Shown here in pieces: positions 12,399-19,996 of a stretch of 29,807 bases of DNA (positions are counted from its first letter, which is position 1; every line of letters starts with the position of its first letter). The notes below the pieces were generated by a model, which had not been told where the DNA came from, did not search any database, and saw only the letters and a list, made by a program, of their open reading frames with translations. This stretch comes from JBBTRN01 sp038065175. GTDB taxonomy: Bacteria > Patescibacteriota > Doudnabacteria > UBA920. A program made the position numbers and the translations under genes. The stretch spans positions 1-29,807 of the forward strand of contig JBBTRN010000006.1 in the NCBI GenBank assembly GCA_038065175.1, given 5' to 3'.

Positions 12399-14969
12399 TT
12401 GAACGGCAATAATTTCTCTTACATCTTAGAACGGCTCTCTTCCCGAGCGAAAAACGCGCTTATAGCGGCGCAACTTTCCAGTGAAGAGTCTAAACACGAC
12501 CACATAGGCACGGAGCATCTTTTGTTTGGCATTGTCTCGGAAAAATCCAGCTTTGCCGCGGAAATTTTGACTAAAACCAAATTGTCCCAGGAAATCATCA
12601 AACAAGAAATGATGCTGGTAAATTCTAACAATAAAGTGGCCGGTTGGAAGCCCGTTTTGTCCGAAAACTTAAAATCAGCCATAGAAAAGAGCGCGATAAT
12701 CGCCAGCCAGTACGGCTACCAATTCATTGGCACTGAACATTTTTTGTTCGGCCTGCTGGCTATCCCGCAAAATAAAGCGCGGGTGATCCTTTCCAAATTA
12801 GGCATTGACTTATATGAACTGGAGCAAAATTTGTTAAATGTCTTTGAAAACATTTCAAAATTCCCAGACATGCCAACAGAGGGCGAAAGCGAAAGCTCCA
12901 ATAAAAATATGCCGTCCGCTCCCGGCGCGCACCCCCACAGCCATACCCCACCCAAAAAAACGACGGTGCTGGAATATTTTACCACTGACTTAACAAAAAA
13001 AGCCGCGCAAGGACTGGTGGATCCGGTGGTGGGGCGGAAAACTGAAATCGAAAGGGTCGTTTCCATTCTTAACCGGAGGACAAAAAACAACCCCCTGCTT
13101 ATTGGCGAAGCTGGAGTCGGCAAAACCGCAATTGTGGAAGGGCTTGCCCTGGCTATCTCAAGGCGGGAAGTGCCGGACAGCTTGCTAGACAAGCGGATAC
13201 TTTCTTTGGATTTAGCCCTGATTGTGGCAGGCTCGATGTTTAGGGGCGAATTCGAAAACCGCCTTAAAGCCATTATTGAAGAAGTAAAAAATAATTCGCA
13301 ATTAATCCTTTTTATAGATGAGCTCCATACCATGGTCGGCGCCGGCGCCACCACAGGCAGCCTGGACGCGGCCAACATTTTAAAACCCGCCCTGGCTCGC
13401 GGCGAACTTAGGGCAATTGGCGCCACCACTTTAAACGAATACAAAAAGCATATTGAACCGGACGCGGCTTTAGAAAGGCGGTTCCAGTCAGTTTTAGTAG
13501 ACGAACCCACGCGCGAGGAAGCCATAGAAATCCTAAAGGGCTTAAAGCCCAACTACGAAAAACATCATAATGTGATTATTACGGAAGACGCGCTCAAAGC
13601 CGCGGTAGAACTGTCTTCCCGGTACATTAACGACCGTTTCTTGCCTGACAAAGCCGTAGACTTGGTAGATGAAACCGCGGCTTTTTTAAGGAGCATCAAT
13701 TCATCCAGCAAATTGCTAAGGATGACAAAAAAAATCGAAAGCGATTTAGAAATACTTGAACAGGAAAAGACCAAAGCGGTCTTAAACCAGGACTTTACCA
13801 CTGCTCTGCATTTGCGCACTCAGGAAGAAAAACTCTTAAAACAAAAAGCCGAACTTAGCAAAAATCTGCTAGCCGAAAACCAAACCCCCAAACACACCAT
13901 AACCCAGGAAGACATTGCCCACACTGTGTCTATGATGACTAAAATCCCCCTTCATAAGCTCACAAAAACCGACCTTGGCAAACTGGTGAACTTGGAAAAA
14001 ATAATGAAAGGAAAGATTATTGGGCAGGACGAGGCAGTTGAGGAAATTGCGCGCGCGGTAAGGCGCTCCAGGGCGGGAATATCCAACCCCAACCGCCCGT
14101 TAGGCTCATTTATTTTCTTAGGCCCCACGGGCGTGGGCAAAACCGAGACCGCCAAAGTTTTGGCTAGTGAAGTTTTTGAAGACGAAGACGCGCTCATTCG
14201 GGTAGACATGTCGGAATTTATGGAACGCCACAATGTTTCAAGGCTAATAGGCGCGCCAGCCGGCTATGTGGGCTTTGGAGAAGGCGGGCAATTAACCGAA
14301 GCTGTGAGGCGCAAACCTTACAGCGTGGTACTTTTCGACGAAATAGAAAAAGCCAACCCCGATGTGTTTAACATCCTGTTGCAGATACTCGAAGACGGGC
14401 AGTTAACCGATGCCATGGGCAAAAAGGTGAATTTTAGGAACACAATTATTATAATGACTTCCAACTTAGGCATGCAGGAATTGAACTTACAAGCCGCGAA
14501 AATCGGTTTCGCGGACAAGGAAGAAAAAGTTGACGAACAGGAAAAACTGCAAAAAGAATACGAGCGCATCAAAGAAGGCGTACTGGAAAGTTTAAAAGAC
14601 GAATTTCGCCCGGAACTCTTAAACCGCATAGACAAAATTGTGGTATTTAAGCCTTTAGGCCTCCAGGAATTAAAAAAGATTTCCCAGCTGAAAATAAGCG
14701 AGCTCCAGGAGCGCTTGCTGGCACAGGACATCCAGCTGAAAGTTTCAGCGCCGGTTGTGAAATTTATTGCAGACAAAAGTTTTGATCCCTCCCAGGGCGC
14801 GCGTTTTGTGCGAAAAAATTTGCAGGAAATGGTGGAGGACGCTGTCGCGGAAAAAATTATTTCGGAAAAAGGGGCGGACGGGCTCATTCTTTCAGCAGAT
14901 TTAAAAAAAGATGCCGTAGTAATTTCCATAAAAAAAGAAACTCCCGCCCCCCAGCCGGTGTTGGTTTGA
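12399..14969 (+). CDS. clpC: ATP-dependent Clp protease ATPase subunit ClpC
   Basis: An 856-residue class I Clp/Hsp100 unfoldase that feeds substrates to ClpP. Order: double Clp_N repeat (1-150), His/Pro linker (165-186), AAA1 with Walker A GEAGVGKT (236-243) and Walker B LFIDELH, a short UVR-like coiled segment (about 450-485) typical of ClpC, AAA2 with Walker A GPTGVGKT (575-582) and Walker B VVLFDEIE, and an IGF loop (702-704), the kind of tripeptide used to dock on ClpP. The start is TTG at 12399, supported by AAGGAA 9 bp upstream; no closer ATG fits. A palindromic repeat at 13701-13724 is in frame before the UVR region. Transcription is probably heat-responsive through the CIRCE-like site. 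Confidence 0.95.
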   Translation: MNGNNFSYILERLSSRAKNALIAAQLSSEESKHDHIGTEHLLFGIVSEKSSFAAEILTKTKLSQEIIKQEMMLVNSNNKVAGWKPVLSENLKSAIEKSAIIASQYGYQFIGTEHFLFGLLAIPQNKARVILSKLGIDLYELEQNLLNVFENISKFPDMPTEGESESSNKNMPSAPGAHPHSHTPPKKTTVLEYFTTDLTKKAAQGLVDPVVGRKTEIERVVSILNRRTKNNPLLIGEAGVGKTAIVEGLALAISRREVPDSLLDKRILSLDLALIVAGSMFRGEFENRLKAIIEEVKNNSQLILFIDELHTMVGAGATTGSLDAANILKPALARGELRAIGATTLNEYKKHIEPDAALERRFQSVLVDEPTREEAIEILKGLKPNYEKHHNVIITEDALKAAVELSSRYINDRFLPDKAVDLVDETAAFLRSINSSSKLLRMTKKIESDLEILEQEKTKAVLNQDFTTALHLRTQEEKLLKQKAELSKNLLAENQTPKHTITQEDIAHTVSMMTKIPLHKLTKTDLGKLVNLEKIMKGKIIGQDEAVEEIARAVRRSRAGISNPNRPLGSFIFLGPTGVGKTETAKVLASEVFEDEDALIRVDMSEFMERHNVSRLIGAPAGYVGFGEGGQLTEAVRRKPYSVVLFDEIEKANPDVFNILLQILEDGQLTDAMGKKVNFRNTIIIMTSNLGMQELNLQAAKIGFADKEEKVDEQEKLQKEYERIKEGVLESLKDEFRPELLNRIDKIVVFKPLGLQELKKISQLKISELQERLLAQDIQLKVSAPVVKFIADKSFDPSQGARFVRKNLQEMVEDAVAEKIISEKGADGLILSADLKKDAVVISIKKETPAPQPVLV
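13701..13724 (+). repeat. Palindrome in frame within clpC
   Basis: TCATCC-AGCAA-A-TTGCT-AA-GGATGA is a nested palindrome of the dispersed 'tcatcc...ggatga' type. It encodes SSSKLLRMT at residues about 435-443, between the AAA1 small domain and the UVR-like coil, a permissive surface position. Confidence 0.65.
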
Positions 14970-14979
14970 TCCCCATCCT

Positions 14980-15083
14980 GTCATCCCGACCCGACTTCGC
15001 TAAAGCTTCGTCGGGCACAGCCGACCTTAGGGATAAGTGGCTTGCCCGCCATAGTCCCTTCAGGGACGGCGGCGGGAGGGATC
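14980..15083. repeat. Composite palindromic repeats after clpC
   Basis: GTCATCCCGAC, then CCGACTTCGCTAAAGCTTCG/TCGG, and further palindromes end at GGGAGGGATCCC. These are the same dispersed repeat types as elsewhere in the window. No coding function is visible. Confidence 0.6.
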
Positions 15084-15102
15084 CCTTAAACTAAGATATT
15101 CC

Positions 15103-15134
15103 AAAGGCTCACATAGTGAGCCTTTTGTTTTTTT
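15103..15134 (+). terminator. clpC terminator
   Basis: AAAGGCTCAC-ATA-GTGAGCCTTT (10-bp stem) is followed by TGTTTTTTT. It ends the clpC transcript about 135 bp after its stop. Confidence 0.85.
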
Positions 15135-15182
15135 GCCTATTTATGCCCTGCCTGATTCATAATTCATGACCCATTTTCCTCT

Positions 15183-15261
15183 ACCGTGCCCCGTACCGGA
15201 GCCCCAATTTATTGGGCAGCGACTGGTACTGGGGTTGACTCTCTCTCTGATTTGCTACAAC
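15183..15261 (+). promoter_or_regulatory. Inverted repeat and possible promoter before the zinc-ribbon gene
   Basis: CCCCGTACC...GGTACTGGGG encloses GCCCCAAT-TT-ATTGGGC (about 15189-15234), a long bulged hairpin. It abuts TTGACT (15235-15240); a weak -10, TACAAC (15256-15261), sits at only 15 bp. The palindrome could be an operator or a dispersed repeat; I cannot tell which. Confidence 0.35.
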
Positions 15262-15293
15262 TACCTCTAAGACTAGCATTAAGGAGGTGAGCT

Positions 15294-15587
15294 GTGGCTC
15301 ACGCACGCAATATAAACGGCGGGCTTAATTACTCGAAGGCCCGCAAACAAGGAGCGACTCCCGATAAGCTCAGGGAGCTACGCATGGCCGCCCACGGCCA
15401 AGGCAGTAGCATCACGACGACCACGGTCGCCGGTACCGGCCAGAGGGTAGCCATCGGTCACCGCATCGGCAGTTCAGGCAATGTCCGGTGCCCGCACTGT
15501 GAAAAGGTGTCGCATAATAAGTCGGGCAAAGGTCCCCACACCTGCGACCAGTTCAAGTGTGGCAAGGAGTTCGTGACCGCCGATTAG
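15294..15587 (+). CDS. Small zinc-ribbon protein, hypothetical
   Basis: A 97-residue basic protein with a flexible N-terminus (MAHARNINGGLNYSKARKQG) and a C-terminal zinc ribbon: CPHCEKVSHNKSGKGPHTC, then a Cys in FKCGKEF. The start is GTG at 15294, fixed by the excellent SD AAGGAGGTGA 3 bp upstream. It stands alone between clpC and comF, has its own terminator and is GC-richer than its neighbours. Zinc binding is inferred from the Cys pattern; partner and role unknown. Confidence 0.8.
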   Translation: MAHARNINGGLNYSKARKQGATPDKLRELRMAAHGQGSSITTTTVAGTGQRVAIGHRIGSSGNVRCPHCEKVSHNKSGKGPHTCDQFKCGKEFVTAD

Positions 15588-15623
15588 CCAGACAATATCA
15601 CGATTCCGCTGGCGCCTTTCAAA

Positions 15624-15659
15624 GCCGGGGACCTCCATATCCCCGGCCGTTTTTATTTT
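15624..15659 (+). terminator. Terminator of the zinc-ribbon gene
   Basis: GCCGGGGA / TCCCCGGC (8-bp stem, loop of 8) is followed by CGTTTTTATTTT, a strong intrinsic terminator. Confidence 0.85.
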
Positions 15660-15711
15660 GCCTAAATTCTGTTAGACTAGAAATGTCTTTGTCTTCCTTA
15701 ATTCATGATTC

Positions 15712-16446
15712 ATGATTCATTCTTTCCTCAAACCGTTATTTGCTGACATCAAAACCCTGTGTCTAGACACCCTCTTTCCCATTTACTGTTTGGCCTGCGA
15801 AATCGAAGGGCCAAAATTTATTTGTGATGCCTGCCAAAGCAAACTCACCCCCCTTCCCCACCAGTTCTGCATATCTTGCCATAAAATGTCCATTGGCGGA
15901 CTAACCCACCCCCATTGCCAAAGTCCCCACGCCGCGGACGGGCTAATTTCTATTTTTGATTATACTGACGAAAAAGTTGCGGATATTTTAATAAAAGGTA
16001 AATATTCATTTTTACCAGATGTATATAAAGAACTCGCCGCGTTGATGGCTAAAAGAATAAAAACCGACTTTCCCTTCCTTGTGGCTAATTCGTGCGAATT
16101 AGCCTATGTCCCTTTGCACACTTGGAGGCAAAGATGGCGGGGATTTAATCAGTCGAAAATTTTGGGAGAAATCCTGGGAAAAGAATTGAATCTGCCGGTT
16201 GTCGATGTCCTGCAAAGAAAAAAGTTTACCAAAACCCAAAAAAATTTAAAAAAAGAAAAACGCATAAAAAACGTGGATTCTGCTTTTTCTTTATCCCCCC
16301 TCTTTGGAAAAAAGGGGGTTAGGGGGGGTTCGTTCATTTTAATCGACGACGTCACCACAACAGGCTCGACTTTAAGCGAAGCCGTCCGAGTCTTAAAACG
16401 CAACGGAGCCCAAAAAGTCATTTGTATAACAGTTGCCAGGGATTAG
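15712..16446 (+). CDS. comF: ComF family phosphoribosyltransferase-like protein
   Basis: A 244-residue ComF protein: an N-terminal zinc finger (Cys26, 29, 38, 41, 53, 56 and Cys/His near 67-69) and a C-terminal phosphoribosyltransferase fold with the PRPP-loop ILIDDVTTTGST (209-220). In competent bacteria ComFC helps in DNA uptake and processing. A palindromic repeat at 16294-16329 encodes SPLFGKKGVRGG directly before the PRPP loop strand. The ATG lies inside a dispersed repeat ATTCATGATTCATGATTCAT, so the first residues (MIHS) are repeat-derived. No SD is visible. Confidence 0.92.
   Translation: MIHSFLKPLFADIKTLCLDTLFPIYCLACEIEGPKFICDACQSKLTPLPHQFCISCHKMSIGGLTHPHCQSPHAADGLISIFDYTDEKVADILIKGKYSFLPDVYKELAALMAKRIKTDFPFLVANSCELAYVPLHTWRQRWRGFNQSKILGEILGKELNLPVVDVLQRKKFTKTQKNLKKEKRIKNVDSAFSLSPLFGKKGVRGGSFILIDDVTTTGSTLSEAVRVLKRNGAQKVICITVARD
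16294..16329 (+). repeat. In-frame palindrome within comF
   Basis: TCCCCCCTCTTT-ggaa-AAAAGGGGG and the trailing TTAGGGGGGTT form the same repeat type as in gatB, recX and recG. It encodes a Gly/Lys-rich linker (residues 194-206) between the comF core and its PRPP-binding strand. Confidence 0.8.
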
Positions 16447-16478
16447 ATATTCTGATAAAATATTTGAGACCAAAAGGG

Positions 16479-16604
16479 TTCCCAAAAATCAGGAGCGCAT
16501 CCCGACTTCAGTCGGGAGAGCACGGATTTTTGGGAAAGAGAAACGAGAACGAATCGAATGAAAGTTTTATTACAAATAAAACTTGAATGTAAACGAGTTT
16601 CTTG
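16479..16604 (+). other. Two long hairpins just upstream of tRNA-Ser
   Basis: Hairpin 1 pairs TTCCCAAAAATC (16479-16490) with GATTTTTGGGAA (16525-16536) and contains an inner palindrome TCCCGAC-TTCA-GTCGGGA. Hairpin 2 (16541-16604) pairs GAAAC with GTTTC outside and AAGTTTTATT with AATAAAACTT inside. Both lie between comF and the tRNA with no ORF. They may be repeat remnants or a structured leader; no known family was recognised. Confidence 0.5.
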
Positions 16605-16610
16605 CGACGT

Positions 16611-16702
16611 GGAGAGGTGGCTGAGCGGTCGAAAGCGGCACCGTGCTAAGGTGTTAACCGGGTCAAACTGGTTCGAGGGTTCGAATCCCTCCCTCTCCGC
16701 CA
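16611..16702 (+). tRNA. tRNA-Ser(GCU)
   Basis: A class II tRNA with acceptor stem GGAGAGG / CCTCTCC, discriminator G and encoded CCA (16700-16702). The anticodon stem GCACC/GGTGT holds the loop GTGCTAA with anticodon GCT at 16645-16647; a long variable arm follows and the T-loop TTCGAAT is normal. It decodes AGC/AGU. Confidence 0.96.
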
Positions 16703-16794
16703 CCTTTCGCTAAAGCTTCAGGTGGCCTGTGGCCAACATTTGTAGATTTAGTGAAAGGTGGTACCCGAAGCTTTAGCGCAGGGTACCAATTACA

Positions 16795-16857
16795 ATGTAT
16801 TATGTCTACCTTTTAAAACTCAAAAGCATTCCAAACTGCCAAATAATCTGTCATGCC
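16795..16857 (+). pseudogene. Remnant of a GIY-YIG nuclease N-terminus
   Basis: The frame reads MYYVYLLKLKSIPN, the typical first strand of single-domain GIY-YIG (UvrC-like) proteins in which YVYLL is the GIY position. After about 20 codons it runs into palindromic repeats (16852 onward), and no YIG/Arg/Glu motif follows. It lies directly downstream of tRNA-Ser. It is short, so chance resemblance is possible. Confidence 0.4.
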
Positions 16858-16958
16858 AGAGGCAGATCCGCCTCTGGCGGAAAAACATCGGCCCGCCTGC
16901 CCGCCTCTGGCGGGAACCATATTTTGCCTACCTTGTCGGCAGGCAGGTAAGGGCAAAA
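16852..16958. repeat. Cluster of dispersed palindromes
   Basis: CCAGAGGCAGATCCGCCTCTGG-type, CCCGCCTGCCCGCCTCTGGC and TTGTCGGCAGGCAGGT repeats are packed together and seem to have cut the GIY-YIG relic. The related GCCTGCCTGCCGGC type recurs in recG. 16703-16794 carries a long-range inverted repeat, CCACCTTTC (16700-16708) / GAAAGGTGG (16753-16761), and GGTACCCGAAGC / GGGTACC repeats. Confidence 0.65.
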
Positions 16959-16988
16959 GAAATTTTTTCATAAGGATTTTTCTCCAAG

Positions 16989-17017
16989 AAGCGGCAACTT
17001 GCCGCTTCCTTCTTTTT
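16989..17017 (+). terminator. Terminator after tRNA-Ser region
   Basis: AAGCGGC-AACTT-GCCGCTT is followed by CCTTCTTTTT. It would end transcription through the tRNA-Ser and the repeat cluster before the next gene. Confidence 0.7.
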
Positions 17018-17094
17018 GGCTTAATATGCTATCCTAGATCTAAATCTGGGCATCGTAGCCTAGGTAACTTGCACCTTTACAGGAGGAACAGATC

Positions 17095-17529
17095 GTGGAC
17101 ATCAGTGATTTGGCGGCTATGATCGGAGAGATGCTGGGCGACTGGCCACTTGGTACGATTGTCGGGATTTTCGTTCTTGCGTGCGTTCTACTGCTGGTCG
17201 GCCTTGCTGTTTGGGGTTTGTTTGTGGCCATTGACTCGTGGTTTCTACCGCGAAATCACAGAGTGGGTCGTGTTGTCGGCAAGACATTCACCCCAGCACA
17301 CACGCAGATGATCCTGATCTACAACGAGACAACGAAGACAAGCCTGCCCCATCCGATCTTTCATCCGGATAACTGGTCGGTAAGCGTAGAACTCGACGAC
17401 AGGCAAGACAGCATGTCAGTCTCGAAAGAGTTCTTTGACTCCTTGTCGGAAAACGATTCCGTATTGACGGAATACGTTAGCGGGAGGTTTTCCGGAGATC
17501 TCTACATCAAGGCGTTGTCCCATGTGTAG
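17095..17529 (+). CDS. Membrane-anchored hypothetical protein
   Basis: A 144-residue protein: one strong membrane segment at about residues 20-48 (LGTIVGIFVLACVLLLVGLAV) and a soluble C-terminal domain rich in beta pattern (VGRVVGKTFTPAHTQMILIYN and VSVELDDRQDSMSVS), with a final LYIKALSHV. The start is GTG at 17095 with SD AGGAGGAA 6 bp upstream. It stands alone with its own strong terminator, and its base composition is GC-richer than the core genes, like the other SD-led small genes. Family not recognised. Confidence 0.75.
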   Translation: MDISDLAAMIGEMLGDWPLGTIVGIFVLACVLLLVGLAVWGLFVAIDSWFLPRNHRVGRVVGKTFTPAHTQMILIYNETTKTSLPHPIFHPDNWSVSVELDDRQDSMSVSKEFFDSLSENDSVLTEYVSGRFSGDLYIKALSHV

Positions 17530-17542
17530 GTCTTTATGGCTC

Positions 17543-17584
17543 GGCGGCATCAAGTTACCAAACTTCATGCCGCCCTTTCTTTTT
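17543..17584 (+). terminator. Terminator of the membrane-anchored protein gene
   Basis: GGCGGCAT-C-AAGTT-acca-AACTT-C-ATGCCGCC (14 bp including one mismatch) is followed by CTTTCTTTTT. Confidence 0.88.
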
Positions 17585-17589
17585 CATAA

Positions 17590-17880
17590 TTCAAAGAGCG
17601 AGAATTTGCCGCCCCAACTTCGCCAAGGCTTCGTTGGGCAAGGCAAAGAAAAACTTGTCATCCCTACGGGAGATCACCCGTAGGGTGAAAATCGTCCCCG
17701 CCTACGCTAAAGCTACGACGGACATCCTTTCCGCTTCGATTCCCGCCTTCACTCAAGAGTTTCCGCCGTCGCTAAAGCTTTGGCGGACAGGTCGGACGGG
17801 CAAACGGGAGGAATTCCTCGCCCCGAGCTTGTCGAGGGGCGAAATGCATTCGAGCTATTTTAAGAATACACCGCCAAAAG
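17590..17880. repeat. Mosaic of dispersed palindromes, no gene
   Basis: CTTCGCCAAGGCTTCGTTGG, GTCATCCCTACGGGAGATCA with CCCGTAGGGTGA, CCGCCTACGCTAAAGCTACG, CCGTCGCTAAAGCTTTGGCG and CCCCGAGCTTGTCGAGGGGC follow one another. I see no supported coding sequence in this stretch of about 300 bp. Confidence 0.65.
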
Positions 17881-17893
17881 AATCAGGAATATA

Positions 17894-17917
17894 AAAACGC
17901 CAAATCGGCGTTTTTTT
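17894..17917. terminator. Bidirectional terminator hairpin
   Basis: AAAACGCC-AAATC-GGCGTTTT followed by TTT on the plus strand and by T-poor sequence on the minus strand. It isolates the sigma-factor operon from upstream transcription. Directly after it, ATATAATACTA is repeated twice (17920-17941), offering -10-like TATAAT boxes for the sigma gene, without a clear -35. Confidence 0.65.
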
Positions 17918-17947
17918 GATATAATACTAATATAATACTAATTGTGC

Positions 17948-17981
17948 AGCTCTCCCTTAAACCCTCCCTTTTAAGGGAGGA
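17948..17981. repeat. GC-rich palindrome in the sigma-gene leader
   Basis: CTCTCCCTTAAACCCTCCCT then TTTAAGGGAGGAG is the intergenic version of the repeat found inside gatB, recX and recG. It lies about 20 bp before the sigma-factor start and supplies a GGAGG that may act as its SD (16 or more bp away, so weak). Confidence 0.65.
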
Positions 17982-18003
17982 GAAAAAATCGATGTAACAT
18001 TTT

Positions 18004-18597
18004 ATGGACTCAAGCGTCTTTAGTTTTGCAACAATCGAATTTGACAAAGATAGCCAGGAAATCGCGCAATTAGCCGCAAAAGCTATAAACGGCGACAATG
18101 TGGCTTTTGGGCAAATTTACGATTTATACTTCAAAAAAATTTATAAATTCGTATATTACCGCGTTGGGCACAAAGAAATTGCCGAAGATTTAGCCGAGGA
18201 TGTTTTTATAAAAGCCCATACCAAACTAAAATCTTTAAAAGACCCTGGGCTTTTTACAGGCTGGTTATACCAAATCGCAAGAAATGCGGTAATTGACTAC
18301 TACAGGGGAAAAAAGCTTACGGTTGATTTACAAACAATCGAAAATACCCTGGAATACGACACCAATATTGTAGACTTGCTCAATTTGCAATACCAACAGG
18401 CAATTTTACTTAAACTCTTAAAGGAACTCGGGGCTGACCAACAGGCTGTAATCAAAATGAAATTTCTGGAAGATTTAAACATTTCTGAAATTGCCCAAAT
18501 ACTAGACACCAGCGAAAGCAATATTAGGGTCATCCAACACAGGGCTTTGAACAAGCTTATAGAATTAAGAAAAAAAATGGAAGAAGAAGATGAATAG
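18004..18597 (+). CDS. RNA polymerase sigma factor, sigma-70 ECF-type
   Basis: A 197-residue two-domain sigma factor. Region 2 spans about residues 30-100 (FGQIYDLYFKKIYKFVYYRV, AEDLAEDVFIKAH and GWLYQIARNAVIDYYRGKK); region 4 spans about 135-190 with the helix-turn-helix LNISEIAQILDTSESNIRVIQHRALNKL. It lacks a sigma-3 domain, as ECF sigmas do. Its last codons overlap the following DUF5667 membrane-protein gene by 8 bp (ATGAATAG), so the two are translationally coupled, typical of sigma/anti-sigma pairs. Target promoters are unknown. Confidence 0.92.
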   Translation: MDSSVFSFATIEFDKDSQEIAQLAAKAINGDNVAFGQIYDLYFKKIYKFVYYRVGHKEIAEDLAEDVFIKAHTKLKSLKDPGLFTGWLYQIARNAVIDYYRGKKLTVDLQTIENTLEYDTNIVDLLNLQYQQAILLKLLKELGADQQAVIKMKFLEDLNISEIAQILDTSESNIRVIQHRALNKLIELRKKMEEEDE

Positions 18598-19741
18598 CCT
18601 CAATTACGAAAAACTGGAAGAAATCCTGCGCCAGCTTAAAAACCAGCCTCTGGAAAACGGGACGCTTTTAGGTTTGCCGGAAGAAGACCGGGAAATTGCC
18701 GTCCTAGCCGCGGAATTACAGTCTATTCCCCTGCTCAATGCCCCGCACGCAAAAATCAGGAGAAAATACGCTTTAGCAAGCGAACCTATCCCCTTATGGA
18801 AAAATCTTGTATTTTCTTTCCGCTATTCTATTGGCATCGCAATTTTATTGTGCGTTATGTTCACAAGCGGAATTGCCTACAGTACAGCGGGTTCCCTGCC
18901 AGGAGAAAAACTTTTTGGCCTAAAAAAATCCGCTGAACAATTCCGGGTAAAATTTGCCTTAAATGGCGCGCAAAGGGCTTATTTGCAACTGCAAATCGCT
19001 AAAAAACGGCTGAATGAAGCACAACAAATCGTACAAAACCAAAATTCCGAAGCCGCGTTTCTGGCTATTTCTGAAGTATCCAAAGCCACAGAAATTGCCG
19101 CAAATGAAGTCCAAACCCTTTCGCCCAAAAGCATAAAGGAATCAAGCCGGCCTTTACTTTCTTCTTTAGAAGATGTCGGCAAACAGGAAAAAGATCTGGT
19201 CTTCCAACTTTCGCAAAACGGCAGCGCGCAGGAAGGCAAAGAGGATGTAATTGCCCTTAGCTTAAAAAACCAGACAAGGGTTTCTGAAATCAAACGGTCT
19301 GTGGCGATTTCCACGGCTGAAGAAGCTATTGCCAGCCTGTCGAGCCCGGACAATGCCGTAACCATTTCGGGCCAAATCACCCAAATAGGCAAAACCAGCA
19401 TTACAGTGGAAAAAACTACTTTTTTCATAACCGAAAAAACTATAATTTCCTCATCGGACGAAAAAATAATCAATCCGGAAGATTTAAAAATCAATGCCAA
19501 AGTCGCGGTCAGCGGCGAAAAAAACCAAACACAAATCCTGGCGCTAAAGGTTGCTGTCCTGGAAAAATCCGAAGAACTTGCGGGCGAAGTGAAAGGAGAA
19601 ACAACCCAAACACACGCCCCTAACTCCACCACCCCGAGCTCAATTTTATCCCCTTCAAACGAAGAGTCAGATTCAGAGAAGGCAAACCAGGCAACCGGAA
19701 GTTTTATTATTGAAGATCCTAGTCCGCAATTTTTCCCGTAA
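18590..19741 (+). CDS. DUF5667-domain membrane protein, putative anti-sigma partner
   Basis: A 383-residue protein: a cytoplasmic N-terminus (1-75), one membrane segment (about 78-98, SIGIAILLCVMFTSGIAYS), then the DUF5667 signature SLPGEKLFGLKKSAEQFRVKFAL (102-124) with long helices, and a beta-rich domain at about 255-325 (ISGQITQIGKTSITVEKTTF onward) resembling the DUF5666 OB-like domain. The tail is Ser/Thr/Glu-rich. The 8-bp overlap with the sigma gene and single-pass topology suggest an anti-sigma or signal-sensing role; this is inference, since no zinc-binding anti-sigma motif is visible. The minus-strand ORFs over this gene are shadows. Confidence 0.82.
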   Translation: MNSLNYEKLEEILRQLKNQPLENGTLLGLPEEDREIAVLAAELQSIPLLNAPHAKIRRKYALASEPIPLWKNLVFSFRYSIGIAILLCVMFTSGIAYSTAGSLPGEKLFGLKKSAEQFRVKFALNGAQRAYLQLQIAKKRLNEAQQIVQNQNSEAAFLAISEVSKATEIAANEVQTLSPKSIKESSRPLLSSLEDVGKQEKDLVFQLSQNGSAQEGKEDVIALSLKNQTRVSEIKRSVAISTAEEAIASLSSPDNAVTISGQITQIGKTSITVEKTTFFITEKTIISSSDEKIINPEDLKINAKVAVSGEKNQTQILALKVAVLEKSEELAGEVKGETTQTHAPNSTTPSSILSPSNEESDSEKANQATGSFIIEDPSPQFFP

Positions 19742-19996
19742 TTTTCCGTTGGTATGTTGATTTGATAAAGAAAAATACGATTGTTCGCCTTCTTTATCAG
19801 CATCAGGATAGCAATATCTTTACCCCGTAGGGTCGTAAACGACTCCATTGGGGCCACATCCTCATTACCCTTGGGGATGCTTCCTGAAATTTACCCCGCA
19901 CCAATTCCCATTGGTGCGGTGGGTCAACAAAACAGCTTTGCATCAACGACCTGTGGCATTTGAAAAATCTTTAAGGGAATTGGTGCAAGGCAAGAA
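19742..19996 (+). other. Chain of hairpins, candidate structured RNA or 3' UTR
   Basis: Several stems follow one another: GATAAAGAA/TTCTTTATC (19762-19799 region), CCCC-GTA-GGGTCG-TAAA-CGACTC-CATT-GGGG, CATCCTC/GGGGATG, and the perfect CCGCACCAAT-TCCC-ATTGGTGCGG near 19890-19925, ending in the terminator at 19997. No convincing ORF is present on either strand, though short open frames exist. It could be the 3' UTR of the sigma operon or a separate RNA. I do not recognise a known RNA family. Confidence 0.4.

Noticed and set aside
12716..14929. Long minus-strand ORFs opposite clpC (up to 278 codons)
   Set aside because: They mirror the ClpC codons, have Ser/Leu-rich improbable composition and no family features; clpC is beyond doubt on the plus strand.
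16443..16703. Minus-strand ORF of 86 codons with GFEPS and RCRFRPLSHLS
   Set aside because: It is the antisense of tRNA-Ser(GCU) and its flanking hairpins, a classic spurious protein; the tRNA explains the sequence fully.
17634..17894. Plus-strand ORF of 86 codons
   Set aside because: It consists entirely of dispersed palindromic repeats; open only because these repeats tend to lack stops.
18979..19857. 292-codon minus-strand ORF opposite the DUF5667 gene
   Set aside because: It is antisense to a coupled sigma/DUF5667 pair with clear domains. Its N-terminal part beyond 19741 is not convincing as an independent protein.
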